Below, one piece after another: positions 6,853 through 15,631 of a DNA stretch of 64,000 nucleotides. The stretch's first letter is position 1; every line of letters starts with the position of its first letter. A model generated the notes under the pieces. The model did not search any database, was not told the DNA's origin, and saw only the letters and a program-made list of their open reading frames with translations. This DNA comes from Dyadobacter fanqingshengii (GTDB lineage Bacteria > Bacteroidota > Bacteroidia > Cytophagales > Spirosomataceae). The position numbers were made by a program, and so were the translations under genes. The DNA lies in contig NZ_CP098806.1 in assembly GCF_023822005.2 (NCBI RefSeq), positions 2,108,001 to 2,172,000 on the forward strand, read 5' to 3'.

Positions 6853-7458
6853 TCAATTGCTTCCGTTTTGTATCGCTATCATTTTCCGCAGGCTCTGTTT
6901 CCCTTTTGCAAGATAAACCCTTGACGATGAGGCCGAGATGGCCAACATTTTACCAATTTCCTCATGGCTATATCCTTCCACTTCATACAAATTGAATACG
7001 ACCTTCCAGACAGGCGGGAGTTTTTCAAGCAGCTGTAAAATCTCTGTTACTGACTGATTTGAAATCACTTCTGCATCAATTTCAGCAATTTCAAAAACTG
7101 CATCCAGGCTTGTTAAAGCAAAATTTTTCTTTTCCTTTCGAAAATAGTCAATGGCTGTGCGAACAACCATTGCCCGCATCCATGCCCTGAAAGACCGGAT
7201 ATCCGGCAATTGCCTGGGTAGCTGATCAAATATTTTGAGAAAAGAATCACTGACTGCTTCCTGCGCCAGATCGTACACAGAAAGGTATCGCACACATATT
7301 CCCATCGCTAAACCAAAAAAATGCTTAAAAATCCATTGCTGCGCTTTGGGATCTCGTTTTGCGCAGCGTTCAATCCATTGTTTTTCATCGGTTGTGCAAT
7401 CAGATAGCCATTCCACAATAAGATATAACGGTATTGACCCCGGCTTAACCAGGGTCAA
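6853..7458 (-). CDS. ECF-type RNA polymerase sigma factor
   Basis: A 201-residue sigma-70 family protein. Region 2 shows YDLAQEAVSDSFLKIFDQLPRQLPDIRSFRAWMRAMVVRTAIDYFRKEKK at about residues 60-115. Region 4 shows LPPVWKVVFNLYEVEGYSHEEIGKMLAISASSSRVYLAKGKQSLRKMI, with its helix-turn-helix, at about 147-195. Region 3 is absent, as in all ECF factors. It is followed at once by the membrane/barrel protein that probably regulates it. The N-terminal 15 residues (MTLVKPGSIPLYLIV) are unusual, so a start at a later codon is possible. Confidence 0.88.
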   Translation of the reverse strand: MTLVKPGSIPLYLIVEWLSDCTTDEKQWIERCAKRDPKAQQWIFKHFFGLAMGICVRYLSVYDLAQEAVSDSFLKIFDQLPRQLPDIRSFRAWMRAMVVRTAIDYFRKEKKNFALTSLDAVFEIAEIDAEVISNQSVTEILQLLEKLPPVWKVVFNLYEVEGYSHEEIGKMLAISASSSRVYLAKGKQSLRKMIAIQNGSN

Positions 7459-7490
7459 TAGAAGATAAGGTGATTGAATAGGACGCTGTG

Positions 7491-7991
7491 TTACTTCGGA
7501 CTGGATGTGCTTCCGTCGGGATCGACTACTGTATCTTGTTTTTTGGAGCCGTTAGACACTTGCACGGTGACGTCAGACGCATTTGCTACGCTACCAAAGA
7601 GCTTTTGAAGATCCACTTCCAGCGTGTAATTATGTAACATGGCATCCTGAACGCCATCCGGCACGTCGTATCCTACGACAAGTTTGGCCTGCATAGGGTA
7701 AGATTCCAGCAGCAAACCATCCCAGACCACTTTGTAGTTCTCTATACCACCGGCGCCGGTCACCTGTATTTTCAGTGTGTTACCCGTTCTGACAACTTCT
7801 TTGATTTCGAAAGGTGTGCCGTCAAAAGTCTCGCGTGCGGCCATTAGCTTATTATACTCACCGCTGTTCGTCTGGATAAGTAAGCCTAAGTCTTGTTCCG
7901 GAGCAATGTTGTTTTCCCTGTTACAAGAAAATGAAATGGCCAGGACAAGAAGCAGAAGAAGGGTAATACGCTTTAAGAATTGTGTTTTCAT
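7491..7991 (-). CDS. Lipoprotein of unknown function
   Basis: A 166-residue exported protein. A basic N-terminus and a long hydrophobic run (ITLLLLLVLAISFSC) end in a lipobox cysteine at residue 23, so it is lipid-anchored. The mature part has Ig-like strand patterns (GNTLKIQVTGAGGIENYKVVWDGLLLESYPMQAKLVVGYDVPDGVQDAMLHNYTLEVDL). The end is polar (DTVVDPDGSTSSPK). I do not recognise a family. It is transcribed towards the ECF sigma gene, 32 bp ahead of it, and may belong to the same operon. Confidence 0.7.
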   Translation of the reverse strand: MKTQFLKRITLLLLLVLAISFSCNRENNIAPEQDLGLLIQTNSGEYNKLMAARETFDGTPFEIKEVVRTGNTLKIQVTGAGGIENYKVVWDGLLLESYPMQAKLVVGYDVPDGVQDAMLHNYTLEVDLQKLFGSVANASDVTVQVSNGSKKQDTVVDPDGSTSSPK

Positions 7992-8065
7992 TTTGCTAAC
8001 AGATTAAATGGTTCATAATGATGTCGTAAAATGGCATTGAAATGCTACTTCAATTGCAATGATCG

Positions 8066-8893
8066 TCATCCGCGTTGACGGAATAATGCAGGCGAAATGC
8101 CTGTGTATTTGCGAAATTGTTTGCAAAGGTGGCTCTCATCGGTGTACCCAAATTCGTCCGCTATTTCCGTCAGTGTATGCTTGCTATAAAGCAACCGCGA
8201 TTCGATAATTCTGACTTTATACCTGATAATATACTGTTTGAGCGATTCGCCGGTGTGCCTTTTAAAAAACAGGCTGATGTAAGCCGGTGCATAATTAAAT
8301 TGCAGCGCCAGATGCTCTATCGTAAGGCATTCCGGTTGGAAAATATGCTGGCGAATGTACATCAGAATCGCCTCCACAGAATATTTTCGTGCATCATTGG
8401 CCGGAGAATGGTTGAAAAGGTTCCGCGCAAGAACCAGTAGCATACTCCGCAAGATGCTGTCGCGAACCATATCGAAATAGGCAGACTTATCATTCGCGCA
8501 CTCCGCCTCCAGCACAGCCAGCAAATGCAGTAACTTTCGCTTTTCCTGCTTATCGGTCACAATGGAATTGGAGCTTTGCGACGAAGTGCTAAGCAACGTT
8601 CTGATGATCGGCTGCCAGGCGGCTTCCGGCTGCTGCTTTTCGGCAGACTCATTGAAACGGACAAAACAGAATTCTGTGGTTTCGCTGATCTCGAAATGGT
8701 GAAAATCCTCCGGCCCCAGCAGGAATACATCGTCGCTCGCATACACGTAAGCATGTCCATTGATATGGTGCACTCCACTCCCCTTTAATATAAAAATGAT
8801 CTCAAAATATGTGTGCTTGTGCACGGAATGCTGCCACACATCGGCCTCAAAATGGTAAATGCTGAAGGGCTCGTGAAGAATATATCTTTTCAT
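8066..8893 (-). CDS. AraC family transcriptional regulator with cupin sensor
   Basis: A 275-residue regulator. The N-terminal cupin is marked by HSVHKHTYFEIIFILKGSGVHHINGHAY and DVFLLGPEDFHHFE. The C-terminal 100 residues hold two helix-turn-helix units: LTIEHLALQFNYAPAYISLFFKRHTGESLKQYIIRYKV, and LTEIADEFGYTDESHLCKQFRKYTGISPALFRQR. Such proteins usually sense a sugar or small molecule and activate a neighbouring gene. The divergently transcribed DUF1080 gene 118 bp away is the obvious candidate target. Confidence 0.92.
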   Translation of the reverse strand: MKRYILHEPFSIYHFEADVWQHSVHKHTYFEIIFILKGSGVHHINGHAYVYASDDVFLLGPEDFHHFEISETTEFCFVRFNESAEKQQPEAAWQPIIRTLLSTSSQSSNSIVTDKQEKRKLLHLLAVLEAECANDKSAYFDMVRDSILRSMLLVLARNLFNHSPANDARKYSVEAILMYIRQHIFQPECLTIEHLALQFNYAPAYISLFFKRHTGESLKQYIIRYKVRIIESRLLYSKHTLTEIADEFGYTDESHLCKQFRKYTGISPALFRQRG

Positions 8894-8963
8894 GGAATAA
8901 GATCTTAATGCAAATCTACCGACATATGATGGATTTGTACAAAAACAGACATTTTTTCATTTC

Positions 8964-8971
8964 TATTTTTG
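8964..8971 (+). promoter_or_regulatory. Bacteroidota -7 box (TATTTTTG) upstream of the DUF1080 gene
   Basis: TATTTTTG lies 40 bp before the start at 9011, in the AraC/DUF1080 divergent gap. A TTTG at 8934-8937 is a possible -33 element, but its spacing of 26 bp is long. Confidence 0.4.
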
Positions 8972-9010
8972 TAGAAAAACAGAATACGGCACTTACAACC
9001 TGAAAACGAT

Positions 9011-9883
9011 ATGAGATTGACAATTTTACTGCTGGCTGCATTATTAAGCATTTGTACGCTGCCTTCCATACAAAATAAGGATGAGTGGGTTGTGCTTCTG
9101 GATAAAGATCTCAGTCAATGGGAGAATTATCTCAGCTACAAGCATAAAGACAATTATAATGGAAAAATACCAGTTGACGCGGCTGGCAAGGAAATAGCAC
9201 CCGTTGGATATAACAAGGATAAGAGTCAGGTTTTTAAAGTGCTCGACGAGCCGGGCGGCCCGGTTTTACGGGTTAGCGGGGAGCTTTACGGATGCGTTTT
9301 TACCAAACAATCTTACAAAAACTACCACCTCAAATTACAGGTCAAATGGGGCGTAAACAAATATGAACCCCGGAAAGAAAAACTGCGTGATTCAGGCATT
9401 TTATACCATTCTATCGGTGAAGCGGGTGCTGAATACTGGCGTACTTGGATGATGTCGCAGGAATTCCAGATCATGGAGGGGCATATGGGAGATTTCTGGT
9501 GCCAGGCAAGCTCTGCGATCGATATCCGCTCATTTCCATCCGAAGGTGTGATGAACCGCGTCGCTGATGAAAGCCAGCCTTTTGGCACATTCAAATCAGG
9601 AAGCGACTATTTCTGTATGCGCTCTGGGAATTTTGAAAAACCAGATAATGAATGGAATACCTTGGAATTAATCTGTTTTGAGGGACAAAGTCTGCATATT
9701 GTAAACGGGCATGTGGTGATGGTTTTGAAAAACTCACGTTACATTAAACCCGGCGGCGAAGAAATCCCGATGACCAGCGGCAAGATCCAGCTGCAAAGCG
9801 AAGCCGCCGAAGTTTTTTATCGTGATGTGCGCATCAAGCAGCTTAGTGCGCTGCCGGCAGCGTATCGAAAGTATTTTTTGTAA
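9011..9883 (+). CDS. DUF1080 (3-keto-disaccharide hydrolase-like) secreted protein
   Basis: A 290-residue exported protein with a signal peptide (RLTILLLAALLSICTLPSIQ). The mature part carries the DUF1080/concanavalin-like pattern: WVVLLDKDLSQWENYLSYK near the start, LRVSGELYGCVFTKQSYKNYHLKLQVKWG, DSGILYHSIGE, WMMSQEFQIMEGHMGDFW and SGKIQLQSEAAEVFYRDVRIKQL at the end. In Bacteroidota, DUF1080 proteins hydrolyse or bind 3-keto-glycosides and often sit next to Gfo/Idh/MocA dehydrogenases; one such gene lies at 35025 but is not adjacent. The divergent AraC gene probably controls this one. Confidence 0.9.
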   Translation: MRLTILLLAALLSICTLPSIQNKDEWVVLLDKDLSQWENYLSYKHKDNYNGKIPVDAAGKEIAPVGYNKDKSQVFKVLDEPGGPVLRVSGELYGCVFTKQSYKNYHLKLQVKWGVNKYEPRKEKLRDSGILYHSIGEAGAEYWRTWMMSQEFQIMEGHMGDFWCQASSAIDIRSFPSEGVMNRVADESQPFGTFKSGSDYFCMRSGNFEKPDNEWNTLELICFEGQSLHIVNGHVVMVLKNSRYIKPGGEEIPMTSGKIQLQSEAAEVFYRDVRIKQLSALPAAYRKYFL

Positions 9884-10068
9884 GTGGATTTTTGCCAGTC
9901 TGCAATTTTACGCAGCCGACATTACATTCGGACAGCGTGTTGAACATTTGACAGAAGTTATTTCTCTTTAACAAGCGGTGTCCTCAACAGCATTTTGACA
10001 ATAGTGGCAAAAGAAGAAGTGATGAGGCCATGTTTAGCAATCCCGAAGTGGCGCACCAATTAACTGCT

Positions 10069-10752
10069 TTAAATACTTACAAACCAAGCAATTGTCAGCC
10101 AAAATTGTTGCGCTTTTGTCTGAGTATTAAATTCATTTACGCGGTATTCCAAGCCTAACTCGATCTTGTTGTTATCGGAAGCATTATACCCTATTGCAGC
10201 TAATCCTCGTATTTCCAGATCCGGATCGCTGTTTGAGAAAATACCCAAATATTCATTATTTATCTTCCCATAAAATTCCTTAGGATCGATCTGCTGACCG
10301 TTCAAAGGCATTTCCAGGCCCAGGCGATATCGCAGGCGGAACTCTGGTGAATTGTCAGCACTAAATGTCTCATCAGCCACTATGCGATGTGCAACACTGA
10401 GCACCTCCAGGTTTTTTACATGATTAAACTGCTGTATGAAACGATGTGTAAACCGTCCGTCTTCCAACCGTATCAGGTAACCTCCGCCGACGGTATTGTC
10501 GGCTGACACTTTTTTGGTAAGTATAAAATTCAGATCTGTCCTTTCGTAATCAAAACGATGGCTGGCGAGTGCTTCCGGCTTTTTGCTGGAAAATATTTGC
10601 CGGGTTTCCAGCTTCGTATTTAACTTCCAGGTCTCAGCTACTTTGACATTAACATTGATTTGAGAAAGCGTCCCTGCCCTGTAATTGGCCTGACTAAGTG
10701 CCGTAACTGGGATTATGATATATAACAGACAAGCTAGAAACGATTTATACAT
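10069..10752 (-). CDS. DUF2490 domain-containing outer-membrane protein
   Basis: A 227-residue protein with a signal peptide (SFLACLLYIIIPVTALSQ). Strand-rich segments such as WKLNTKLETRQIF, RYRLGLEMPLNGQ and KIELGLEYRVNEF, with a final aromatic WLTIAWFVSI, are typical of DUF2490, a presumed outer-membrane barrel. Its ATG overlaps the stop of the upstream gene (TGATG), so the two are translationally coupled. Function is unknown. Confidence 0.8.
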   Translation of the reverse strand: MYKSFLACLLYIIIPVTALSQANYRAGTLSQINVNVKVAETWKLNTKLETRQIFSSKKPEALASHRFDYERTDLNFILTKKVSADNTVGGGYLIRLEDGRFTHRFIQQFNHVKNLEVLSVAHRIVADETFSADNSPEFRLRYRLGLEMPLNGQQIDPKEFYGKINNEYLGIFSNSDPDLEIRGLAAIGYNASDNNKIELGLEYRVNEFNTQTKAQQFWLTIAWFVSI

Positions 10753-11342
10753 CAGTATATTAAGTTATCAGTATTACGCTGCACAATCTCGTTAATACGC
10801 ACTATGGTTCCGTCACTTTCAGCTAGCACTTCAAAATAGTTTTCGATTTTGTCCCGATAACCTCTTACGATTAGCTCGTACCTGATCAGGACACCATTTA
10901 CGGCCCTATCCTTGTTTAAAGACTCTTGCAAGGTTTGGGCTGATCCGTTCCAATGAATCTGGGTTTTGACAACCTTGTAGCGCGAAAATGCTTTGCTCAG
11001 CGTATCTTCTAATTTCGTCCGGCCATTCGCATTCATTTTACTGATACTCGACAATATTTCAACATCCTGGATATTTCCCGCTTCATCGAATTCAATGCTA
11101 AACCGTTTCCCCGAAGATTTCAGCTTTGCTTCTATGGTCTTACCGGTAAGGCTTTCTTCCAGGTACCAATGAATTTTAGGTTTTTTGAACACCGAATTAA
11201 CAAACTCCATTGCCTTTTGGGGAACAGCATCCGGCTTGATGCTATGCTCCCGCTCATATTTTTTCTGACCCAGACAGGGCGTCCATAGCAACCATGCAAT
11301 CAGGGCAAAAACGATGTTCAAGCAGGTTTTGGTAAAAGTCAT
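10752..11342 (-). CDS. Exported protein, PepSY-like, unknown function
   Basis: A 196-residue protein with a signal peptide (CLNIVFALIAWLLWTPCLGQ). Two similar alpha/beta units, KIHWYLEESLTGKTIEAKLKSSGKRFSIEFDEAGNIQDVE and VLIRYELIVRGYRDKIENYFEVLAESDGTIVRINEI, resemble PepSY or PepSY-like folds, which often act as periplasmic inhibitors or binding modules. The match is by eye only. It is coupled to the DUF2490 gene by a 1-base overlap and follows the antiporter gene by 21 bp. Confidence 0.65.
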   Translation of the reverse strand: MTFTKTCLNIVFALIAWLLWTPCLGQKKYEREHSIKPDAVPQKAMEFVNSVFKKPKIHWYLEESLTGKTIEAKLKSSGKRFSIEFDEAGNIQDVEILSSISKMNANGRTKLEDTLSKAFSRYKVVKTQIHWNGSAQTLQESLNKDRAVNGVLIRYELIVRGYRDKIENYFEVLAESDGTIVRINEIVQRNTDNLIY

Positions 11343-11363
11343 AAGAGCTTGCGATTAATGTAT

Positions 11364-12422
11364 TTAAGGAAATACGATTGTGAAAATGTACATCATTAAA
11401 TTAACCAGGAGCACAATCGCATACAAGCCATTGGTTTGTCCTTTGTTTAGTGACAGCATAACCGTAAAAACTGAGAGGACAAGCAGGACCATGGATTTCA
11501 TACCCAAGCCAAGTATCAGGGGCAGATCCATGATAGTGCAGACAATCACGACAGTAGGGATACTAAGTCCAATACTGGCTAATGCCGAACCGAGGGCAAG
11601 GTTAATGCTCGTCTGATATTGGCCGCGTCTGGCCGCACGGATAGCAGCAATGCCTTCTGGCAGTAAAATAACGGCTGCAATAGCCACACCCACCAGTGCC
11701 GTGGGTAAGCCGGCTGCGATGATTCCGCTTTCAATTACCGGGGAGAGATTTTTGGCCAGGAAAATAACTACACCTAAACATACGAGCAAAAAACCAAGGC
11801 TGGTCAGTGCTTCGCTTCGGGTAACATCTTTCTCTTGGCCGGAAACTTCTGCCAAAAAATACTTGCGGTGCCTGATGGTTTGCGTAAATATAAAAGACCC
11901 ATAAATGACCAGGCAGCAGACGCCAATCGCAATGAGCTGTGGGGTACTGTAAGAAGGTCCGGCGATACTTGTGGTGAAATTTGGCAATACCAGTGTAAGC
12001 ACCAGAATGGATACCAGGCTTACCAAAGCAATTGTTACACTTTTTGTTTCAAAGCTCTGTTCTTTGAATTTCAATGCTCCTACAAACATACTGATACCCA
12101 GGATGCCGTTCAGAATAAGCATAACGGCTGCAAAAAGCGTGTCCCGTGCATAAGTATCGGCACCGACGCCTCCCGTCAACATGAGTGATACAATAATCGA
12201 AGCTTCCAAAAGCGTTACCGCTACTGCCAGTATGATCGTGCCGTAAGGTTCGCCTACTTTGTGTGCGACCACCTCAGCATGGTGTACCGCCGAAAACACA
12301 CCTGCAATCAAAGCAACCACGGCTAACGAGTTGACTACAAAGCCTGTACCAATAGGCAGCACGAGGTAAAAAACCCAGGCAATAGCGGGTGCTATGTAAC
12401 TCCACTGAAATATTTTTTTCAT
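11364..12422 (-). CDS. chaA: Calcium/proton (ChaA-type) antiporter
   Basis: A 352-residue integral membrane protein of the Ca2+:cation antiporter family with about 11 helices. Both alpha repeats are visible: AVHHAEVVAHKVGEPYGTIILAVAVTLLEASIIVSLML, and LPTALVGVAIAAVILLPEGIAAIRAARRGQYQTSINLALGSALASIGLSIPTV. Each repeat has its acidic residue (TLLEASI and LLPEGIA). It exports Ca2+ or Na+/K+ against protons across the inner membrane. I chose the ATG at 12422 because a hydrophilic MKK precedes the first helix. The frame is open to an earlier ATG at 12458. It heads a run of three genes after TerC. Confidence 0.87.
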   Translation of the reverse strand: MKKIFQWSYIAPAIAWVFYLVLPIGTGFVVNSLAVVALIAGVFSAVHHAEVVAHKVGEPYGTIILAVAVTLLEASIIVSLMLTGGVGADTYARDTLFAAVMLILNGILGISMFVGALKFKEQSFETKSVTIALVSLVSILVLTLVLPNFTTSIAGPSYSTPQLIAIGVCCLVIYGSFIFTQTIRHRKYFLAEVSGQEKDVTRSEALTSLGFLLVCLGVVIFLAKNLSPVIESGIIAAGLPTALVGVAIAAVILLPEGIAAIRAARRGQYQTSINLALGSALASIGLSIPTVVIVCTIMDLPLILGLGMKSMVLLVLSVFTVMLSLNKGQTNGLYAIVLLVNLMMYIFTIVFP

Positions 12423-12496
12423 AACGTTGATGGTAATGGCCGAAATTATACTGACCAATAGTATTTAGTTGGCTTCCATTTTACATAGTTAAAAAG

Positions 12497-13255
12497 CTAT
12501 GGTAGCAGGCGATCTTCACCTTGCTGGTAATGTTCATGGGTTTTTACAGGCGCAGATTTTGATTTGTTCATGCGCATCTGGAACACATCCACCAACAGTG
12601 AAAACGCCATAGAGAAGTAAATGTAGCCCTTTGGAATTTCAAGCCCGAAGCCCTCGCTGACCAAAGAAAAGCCAATCAGTAACAAAAATGACAAAGCGAG
12701 CATTTTGAACGCCGGGTGCCGATTTACAAAATTACTGATTGTTTCAGCAGCTACCAGCATTAATATCACCGTTGCAATAACTGCCACGTACATTACCCAA
12801 ACTTCCTTTACCATTCCGATGGCCGTGATGATTGAATCGATGGAAAAAACCATATCCATGATCAGTATTTGGGTAAGGACCTGCCCAAAAGAGGAAGCTT
12901 TTATCTGTTTACTTTGGTCGCCCTCCTCTCCTTCCATTTTGTGGTAAATCTCAGTAGCGCTTTTGTAGAGCAGAAATAAACCTCCTGCGAGCAAAACAAG
13001 CTCTTTTCCTGAAAACCCTTCACCAAAAACCACAAACAGGTCTTTATCCAGTTTCATAATGAGAGAGATTACAAGCAGAAGGCCAATCCGCATCACACCT
13101 GCGAGTATCAGACCGTACTGCCTGGCTTTCTTTTGCTGGTTTGCAGGAAGCTTTGCAGCGATTATTGATATAAAAATCACGTTGTCGATCCCAAGAACCG
13201 CTTCCAAAGCGACCAGCGACAACAGTGAAACGATAACTTCGAATTCCATGAGCAT
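12497..13255 (-). CDS. TerC family integral membrane protein
   Basis: A 252-residue protein with seven predicted helices. The family signatures LVALEAVLGIDNVIFISIIAAKLP (first helix, GIDN motif) and ILIMDMVFSIDSIITAIGMV (second GxD-type motif) are both present. In E. coli and Bacillus, TerC/Alx/MeeF proteins move Mn2+ or support tellurite resistance and metal loading of exported enzymes. It lies 75 bp ahead of the antiporter gene on the same strand, so the two may share a cation-homeostasis role. The other ter genes are absent. Confidence 0.92.
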   Translation of the reverse strand: MLMEFEVIVSLLSLVALEAVLGIDNVIFISIIAAKLPANQQKKARQYGLILAGVMRIGLLLVISLIMKLDKDLFVVFGEGFSGKELVLLAGGLFLLYKSATEIYHKMEGEEGDQSKQIKASSFGQVLTQILIMDMVFSIDSIITAIGMVKEVWVMYVAVIATVILMLVAAETISNFVNRHPAFKMLALSFLLLIGFSLVSEGFGLEIPKGYIYFSMAFSLLVDVFQMRMNKSKSAPVKTHEHYQQGEDRLLP

Positions 13256-13536
13256 TTGCTGATTAAGTTTTCAATATAAGGACTAGCATCGTGTTAACTC
13301 CCCGTTATAAGTGATTTGATTCGGCTTGCCAGTATATTATTTTGATATAGCTTCCTTTCCAAAACTATTTTTAGTAAATTTACAACTGTAAAAATAAAAA
13401 TGCAAGAAACTGACTTATCTCAGAAAAGTCCCTTCATGTAATATTGATGTAACTGCCAAATAATGGCACGAATCCCGAGCTTTTAAGAACAGGAAAAATT
13501 GCATACACCTAATTCAAAGCAAAACCTATTATCAAG

Positions 13537-13656
13537 ATGATCATGGAAAACGAACAAACCAGACAGAAAGACGAAACCTTTACCGCTTTGCTATACGCAT
13601 TTGTGATCATTCTTATTTACATCATCATTTGCTTTTTGATGCTTAACAATAAATAA
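13537..13656 (+). CDS. 39-residue single-helix membrane peptide
   Basis: The reading frame encodes MIMENEQTRQKDETF and then a very hydrophobic helix, TALLYAFVIILIYIIICFLML, ending NNK before TAA. A charged 15-residue N-terminus, one membrane helix of about 21 residues and a short polar end are typical of regulatory or accessory small membrane proteins. It ends 14 bp before the DedA start, so the two are very likely one transcript. An internal ATG at 13543 is an alternative start. No family is recognised. Coding is inferred from composition and position. Confidence 0.55.
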   Translation: MIMENEQTRQKDETFTALLYAFVIILIYIIICFLMLNNK

Positions 13657-13670
13657 AAAATCCTTCATAC

Positions 13671-14324
13671 ATGGAAATTTTTCACCAGATCCTTGATGTG
13701 TTCTTCCAATTGGACAAACATCTGGGAAATATTATTGAGCAGTATGGGGCATTGACCTATGTTGTACTTTTTATGATCATTTTTATCGAAACCGGGGTCG
13801 TCTTCATGCCGTTTCTACCAGGAGATTCACTGTTGTTTGCTGCAGGAATGATGGCCGCTAAATATCCGGATTCGCTCAACATTTGGCTTGTAATAGCGTT
13901 GCTTCTAATAGCGGCGATATTGGGCGACAGCTGTAATTATCTGATAGGAAGGCACTTCGGGACCAAAATCCAACAAATCCGCATATTTGGAAAAAGAATG
14001 ATAAAGCCTGAACAGCTTGCCCAAACGCACGGGTTTTATGAAAAATACGGTGCCTCCACGATTGTTATCGCACGCTTTGTACCGGTCGTCCGGACCCTGG
14101 CACCTTTTGTGGGTGGTGTTGCGGCAATGAATTACAGCACTTTTTTTAAATTTAATATCGTTGGGGCAATCCTTTGGGTTGTCAGCCTCTCCCTTGCTGG
14201 ATACTATCTGGGCAGCATCCCACTGGTTAGGGACAATTTCGAGAAAGTAGTATTAGGTATCGTTGCATTATCAGTGTTGCCTATACTATGGCAGTTACTT
14301 AAAGCAAAGCTCGCCTATACATAA
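13671..14324 (+). CDS. DedA family membrane protein
   Basis: A 217-residue protein with the VTT/DedA pattern. It has FIETGVVFMPFLPGDSLLFAAGMMA near residue 40 (E and FLPGD motif), GDSCNYLIGRHFG at about 85, and FYEKYGASTIVIARFVPVVRTLAPFVGGVAAMNYSTFFKFNIVGAILW at 125-170 (the RFxPxxRxxxP-xxG motif). DedA proteins are inner-membrane scramblase or flippase-like transporters, for example of undecaprenyl phosphate, that support envelope integrity. Which lipid is moved here is not known. It is probably co-transcribed with the small peptide just upstream. Confidence 0.93.
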   Translation: MEIFHQILDVFFQLDKHLGNIIEQYGALTYVVLFMIIFIETGVVFMPFLPGDSLLFAAGMMAAKYPDSLNIWLVIALLLIAAILGDSCNYLIGRHFGTKIQQIRIFGKRMIKPEQLAQTHGFYEKYGASTIVIARFVPVVRTLAPFVGGVAAMNYSTFFKFNIVGAILWVVSLSLAGYYLGSIPLVRDNFEKVVLGIVALSVLPILWQLLKAKLAYT

Positions 14325-14376
14325 CACGGCGAAAGAAATCCAGGACCCTGTTTGAGTATGCGGCTGCCAGCTTAGG

Positions 14377-14403
14377 CCAGGTAGGTAGGACTCACCTGGT
14401 TTT
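14377..14403 (+). terminator. Weak hairpin after the DedA gene
   Basis: CCAGGT (14377-14382) and ACCTGG (14394-14399) pair across an 11-base loop and are followed by four T. It lies 50 bp after the DedA stop. The stem is short, so the call is tentative. Confidence 0.4.
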
Positions 14404-14466
14404 GCCTTTTGATTTTTAGCCGCGTAAAATGGCTTTACCAATATTATAGTTTTAATCCATTAAGCC

Positions 14467-15015
14467 ATGAATCGCAAAATCTTGATCGTTACCGGGGATG
14501 GTGGCGAAAGTTACGAAACCCTCTATGCCGTTCACCGCTTTCAGGAAGAAGGTGACATTGCCGTGATTGCCGCGCCCAGCAAGCGTCGGCTCAACCTCGT
14601 GATGCACGATTTTGAACTCGGTTGGGATACTTATGTGGAGCGGCCAGGTTATTGTCTGTCCTCAGACTTGACGATTGAAGAGGTGGTTGTAGAGGATTAT
14701 GACGCTATTCTGCTACTGGGAGGCCGTGCGCCCGAATACCTGCGCAACCATTCCCGGCTCTTGGAAGTAGTCCGCGAGTTTGACCGGCAGGAAAAATGGA
14801 TTTTTGCCATTTGCCATGGTATCCAGATCCTGGTTACAGCCGGACTAGCAAAAGACCGAAAATTAACTGCTTACGAACATGTGCGTACCGAAATCGAAAT
14901 GGGTGGTGGCATGTATTCTACCCAGCAGTCCGTCCGCGACGGAAATATGGTCACCGGACAGACTTGGCAATCCCATCCCGAGTTCTATCGCGAAGTTTTT
15001 GCCTGTCTCAAATAA
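14467..15015 (+). CDS. DJ-1/PfpI family protein
   Basis: A 182-residue protein of the class I glutamine-amidotransferase-like superfamily. It starts KILIVTGDGGESYETLYAVHRFQEEG, with the conserved Glu in the GESYE turn (residue 14), and contains the nucleophile elbow WIFAICHGIQIL with Cys116. Members are deglycases, chaperones or proteases in different reports. The AICHG elbow followed by a conserved His fits the PfpI/YhbO-like group. It is probably monocistronic. Confidence 0.88.
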   Translation: MNRKILIVTGDGGESYETLYAVHRFQEEGDIAVIAAPSKRRLNLVMHDFELGWDTYVERPGYCLSSDLTIEEVVVEDYDAILLLGGRAPEYLRNHSRLLEVVREFDRQEKWIFAICHGIQILVTAGLAKDRKLTAYEHVRTEIEMGGGMYSTQQSVRDGNMVTGQTWQSHPEFYREVFACLK

Positions 15016-15238
15016 GCGGGTCTCCATTATTTGCGTTAGCAACAAAGGCTATTCTTGCGTAATCTAACAGCCTTCATTTGCATGAAAAGATGCCAGAAGA
15101 TTAATTAGTAACAAGCATCCCAAGCGTGAAAGCCAAGCAGGGCATTGGCATGCATATTTTAACTTGCTTGTTAAGGTGGTAGAAAGTCCCGAGTGCTCGC
15201 ACCAACTATCATATTTAGCAACATTAGACGGTAGTAAT

Positions 15239-15529
15239 ATGCAGGAAAAATATAAGGAGTTAAGGCCCGAAGAAATTGACCGTGTAGTTGAAATGGCCTG
15301 GGAAGACAGGACGCCTTTTGAAGCAATCCAAGCGCAATTCTCATTAAGCGAACAGCAGGTGATCAAAATTATGCGGACTGAAATGTTGTCCAGCAGTTTC
15401 AGGATGTGGCGCAAGCGCGTTCAGGGGCGGATTACCAAGCATATGAAATTAACAGAGAACCTGGATACACGCTTCAAATCAAACATGCAAAGACAAATTA
15501 GCATGAACAGAATCAGCAAACGGGTGTAA
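15239..15529 (+). CDS. TIGR03643 family protein
   Basis: A 96-residue small protein that matches TIGR03643 closely. IDRVVEMAWEDRTPFEAIQAQFSLSEQQVIKIMRTEMLSSSFRMWRKRVQGRITKH contains the family's full conserved core, including EMAWEDRTPFEAI and SSFRxWRxRVxGRxTKH. The predicted helix-turn-helix suggests DNA or RNA binding. Its function is unknown. In other bacteria the family often lies near photolyase or short-chain-dehydrogenase genes; none is adjacent here. I chose the ATG at 15239; the frame stays open to 15164 but the extension lacks family sequence. Confidence 0.85.
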   Translation: MQEKYKELRPEEIDRVVEMAWEDRTPFEAIQAQFSLSEQQVIKIMRTEMLSSSFRMWRKRVQGRITKHMKLTENLDTRFKSNMQRQISMNRISKRV

Positions 15530-15631
15530 CAAGCAAACCCTGCTCGGTTAAAAAAATTGCCGTTATTAAAAGGTATTTTTACCCCTGATTGCCGATAACG
15601 AAATGCCTACATAATTCGCTTCAAATAGCTA

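Noticed and set aside
9958..10065. Minus-strand text LVRHFGIAKHGLITSSFATI then VKMLLRTPLVKEK before a stop
   Set aside because: Looks slightly coding, but has no start, no recognised family and lies in a 185-base gap. A chance frame or a tiny fragment cannot be told apart.
11380..12188. Plus-strand open frames within the ChaA-type gene
   Set aside because: They are antisense shadows of a strongly conserved membrane protein.
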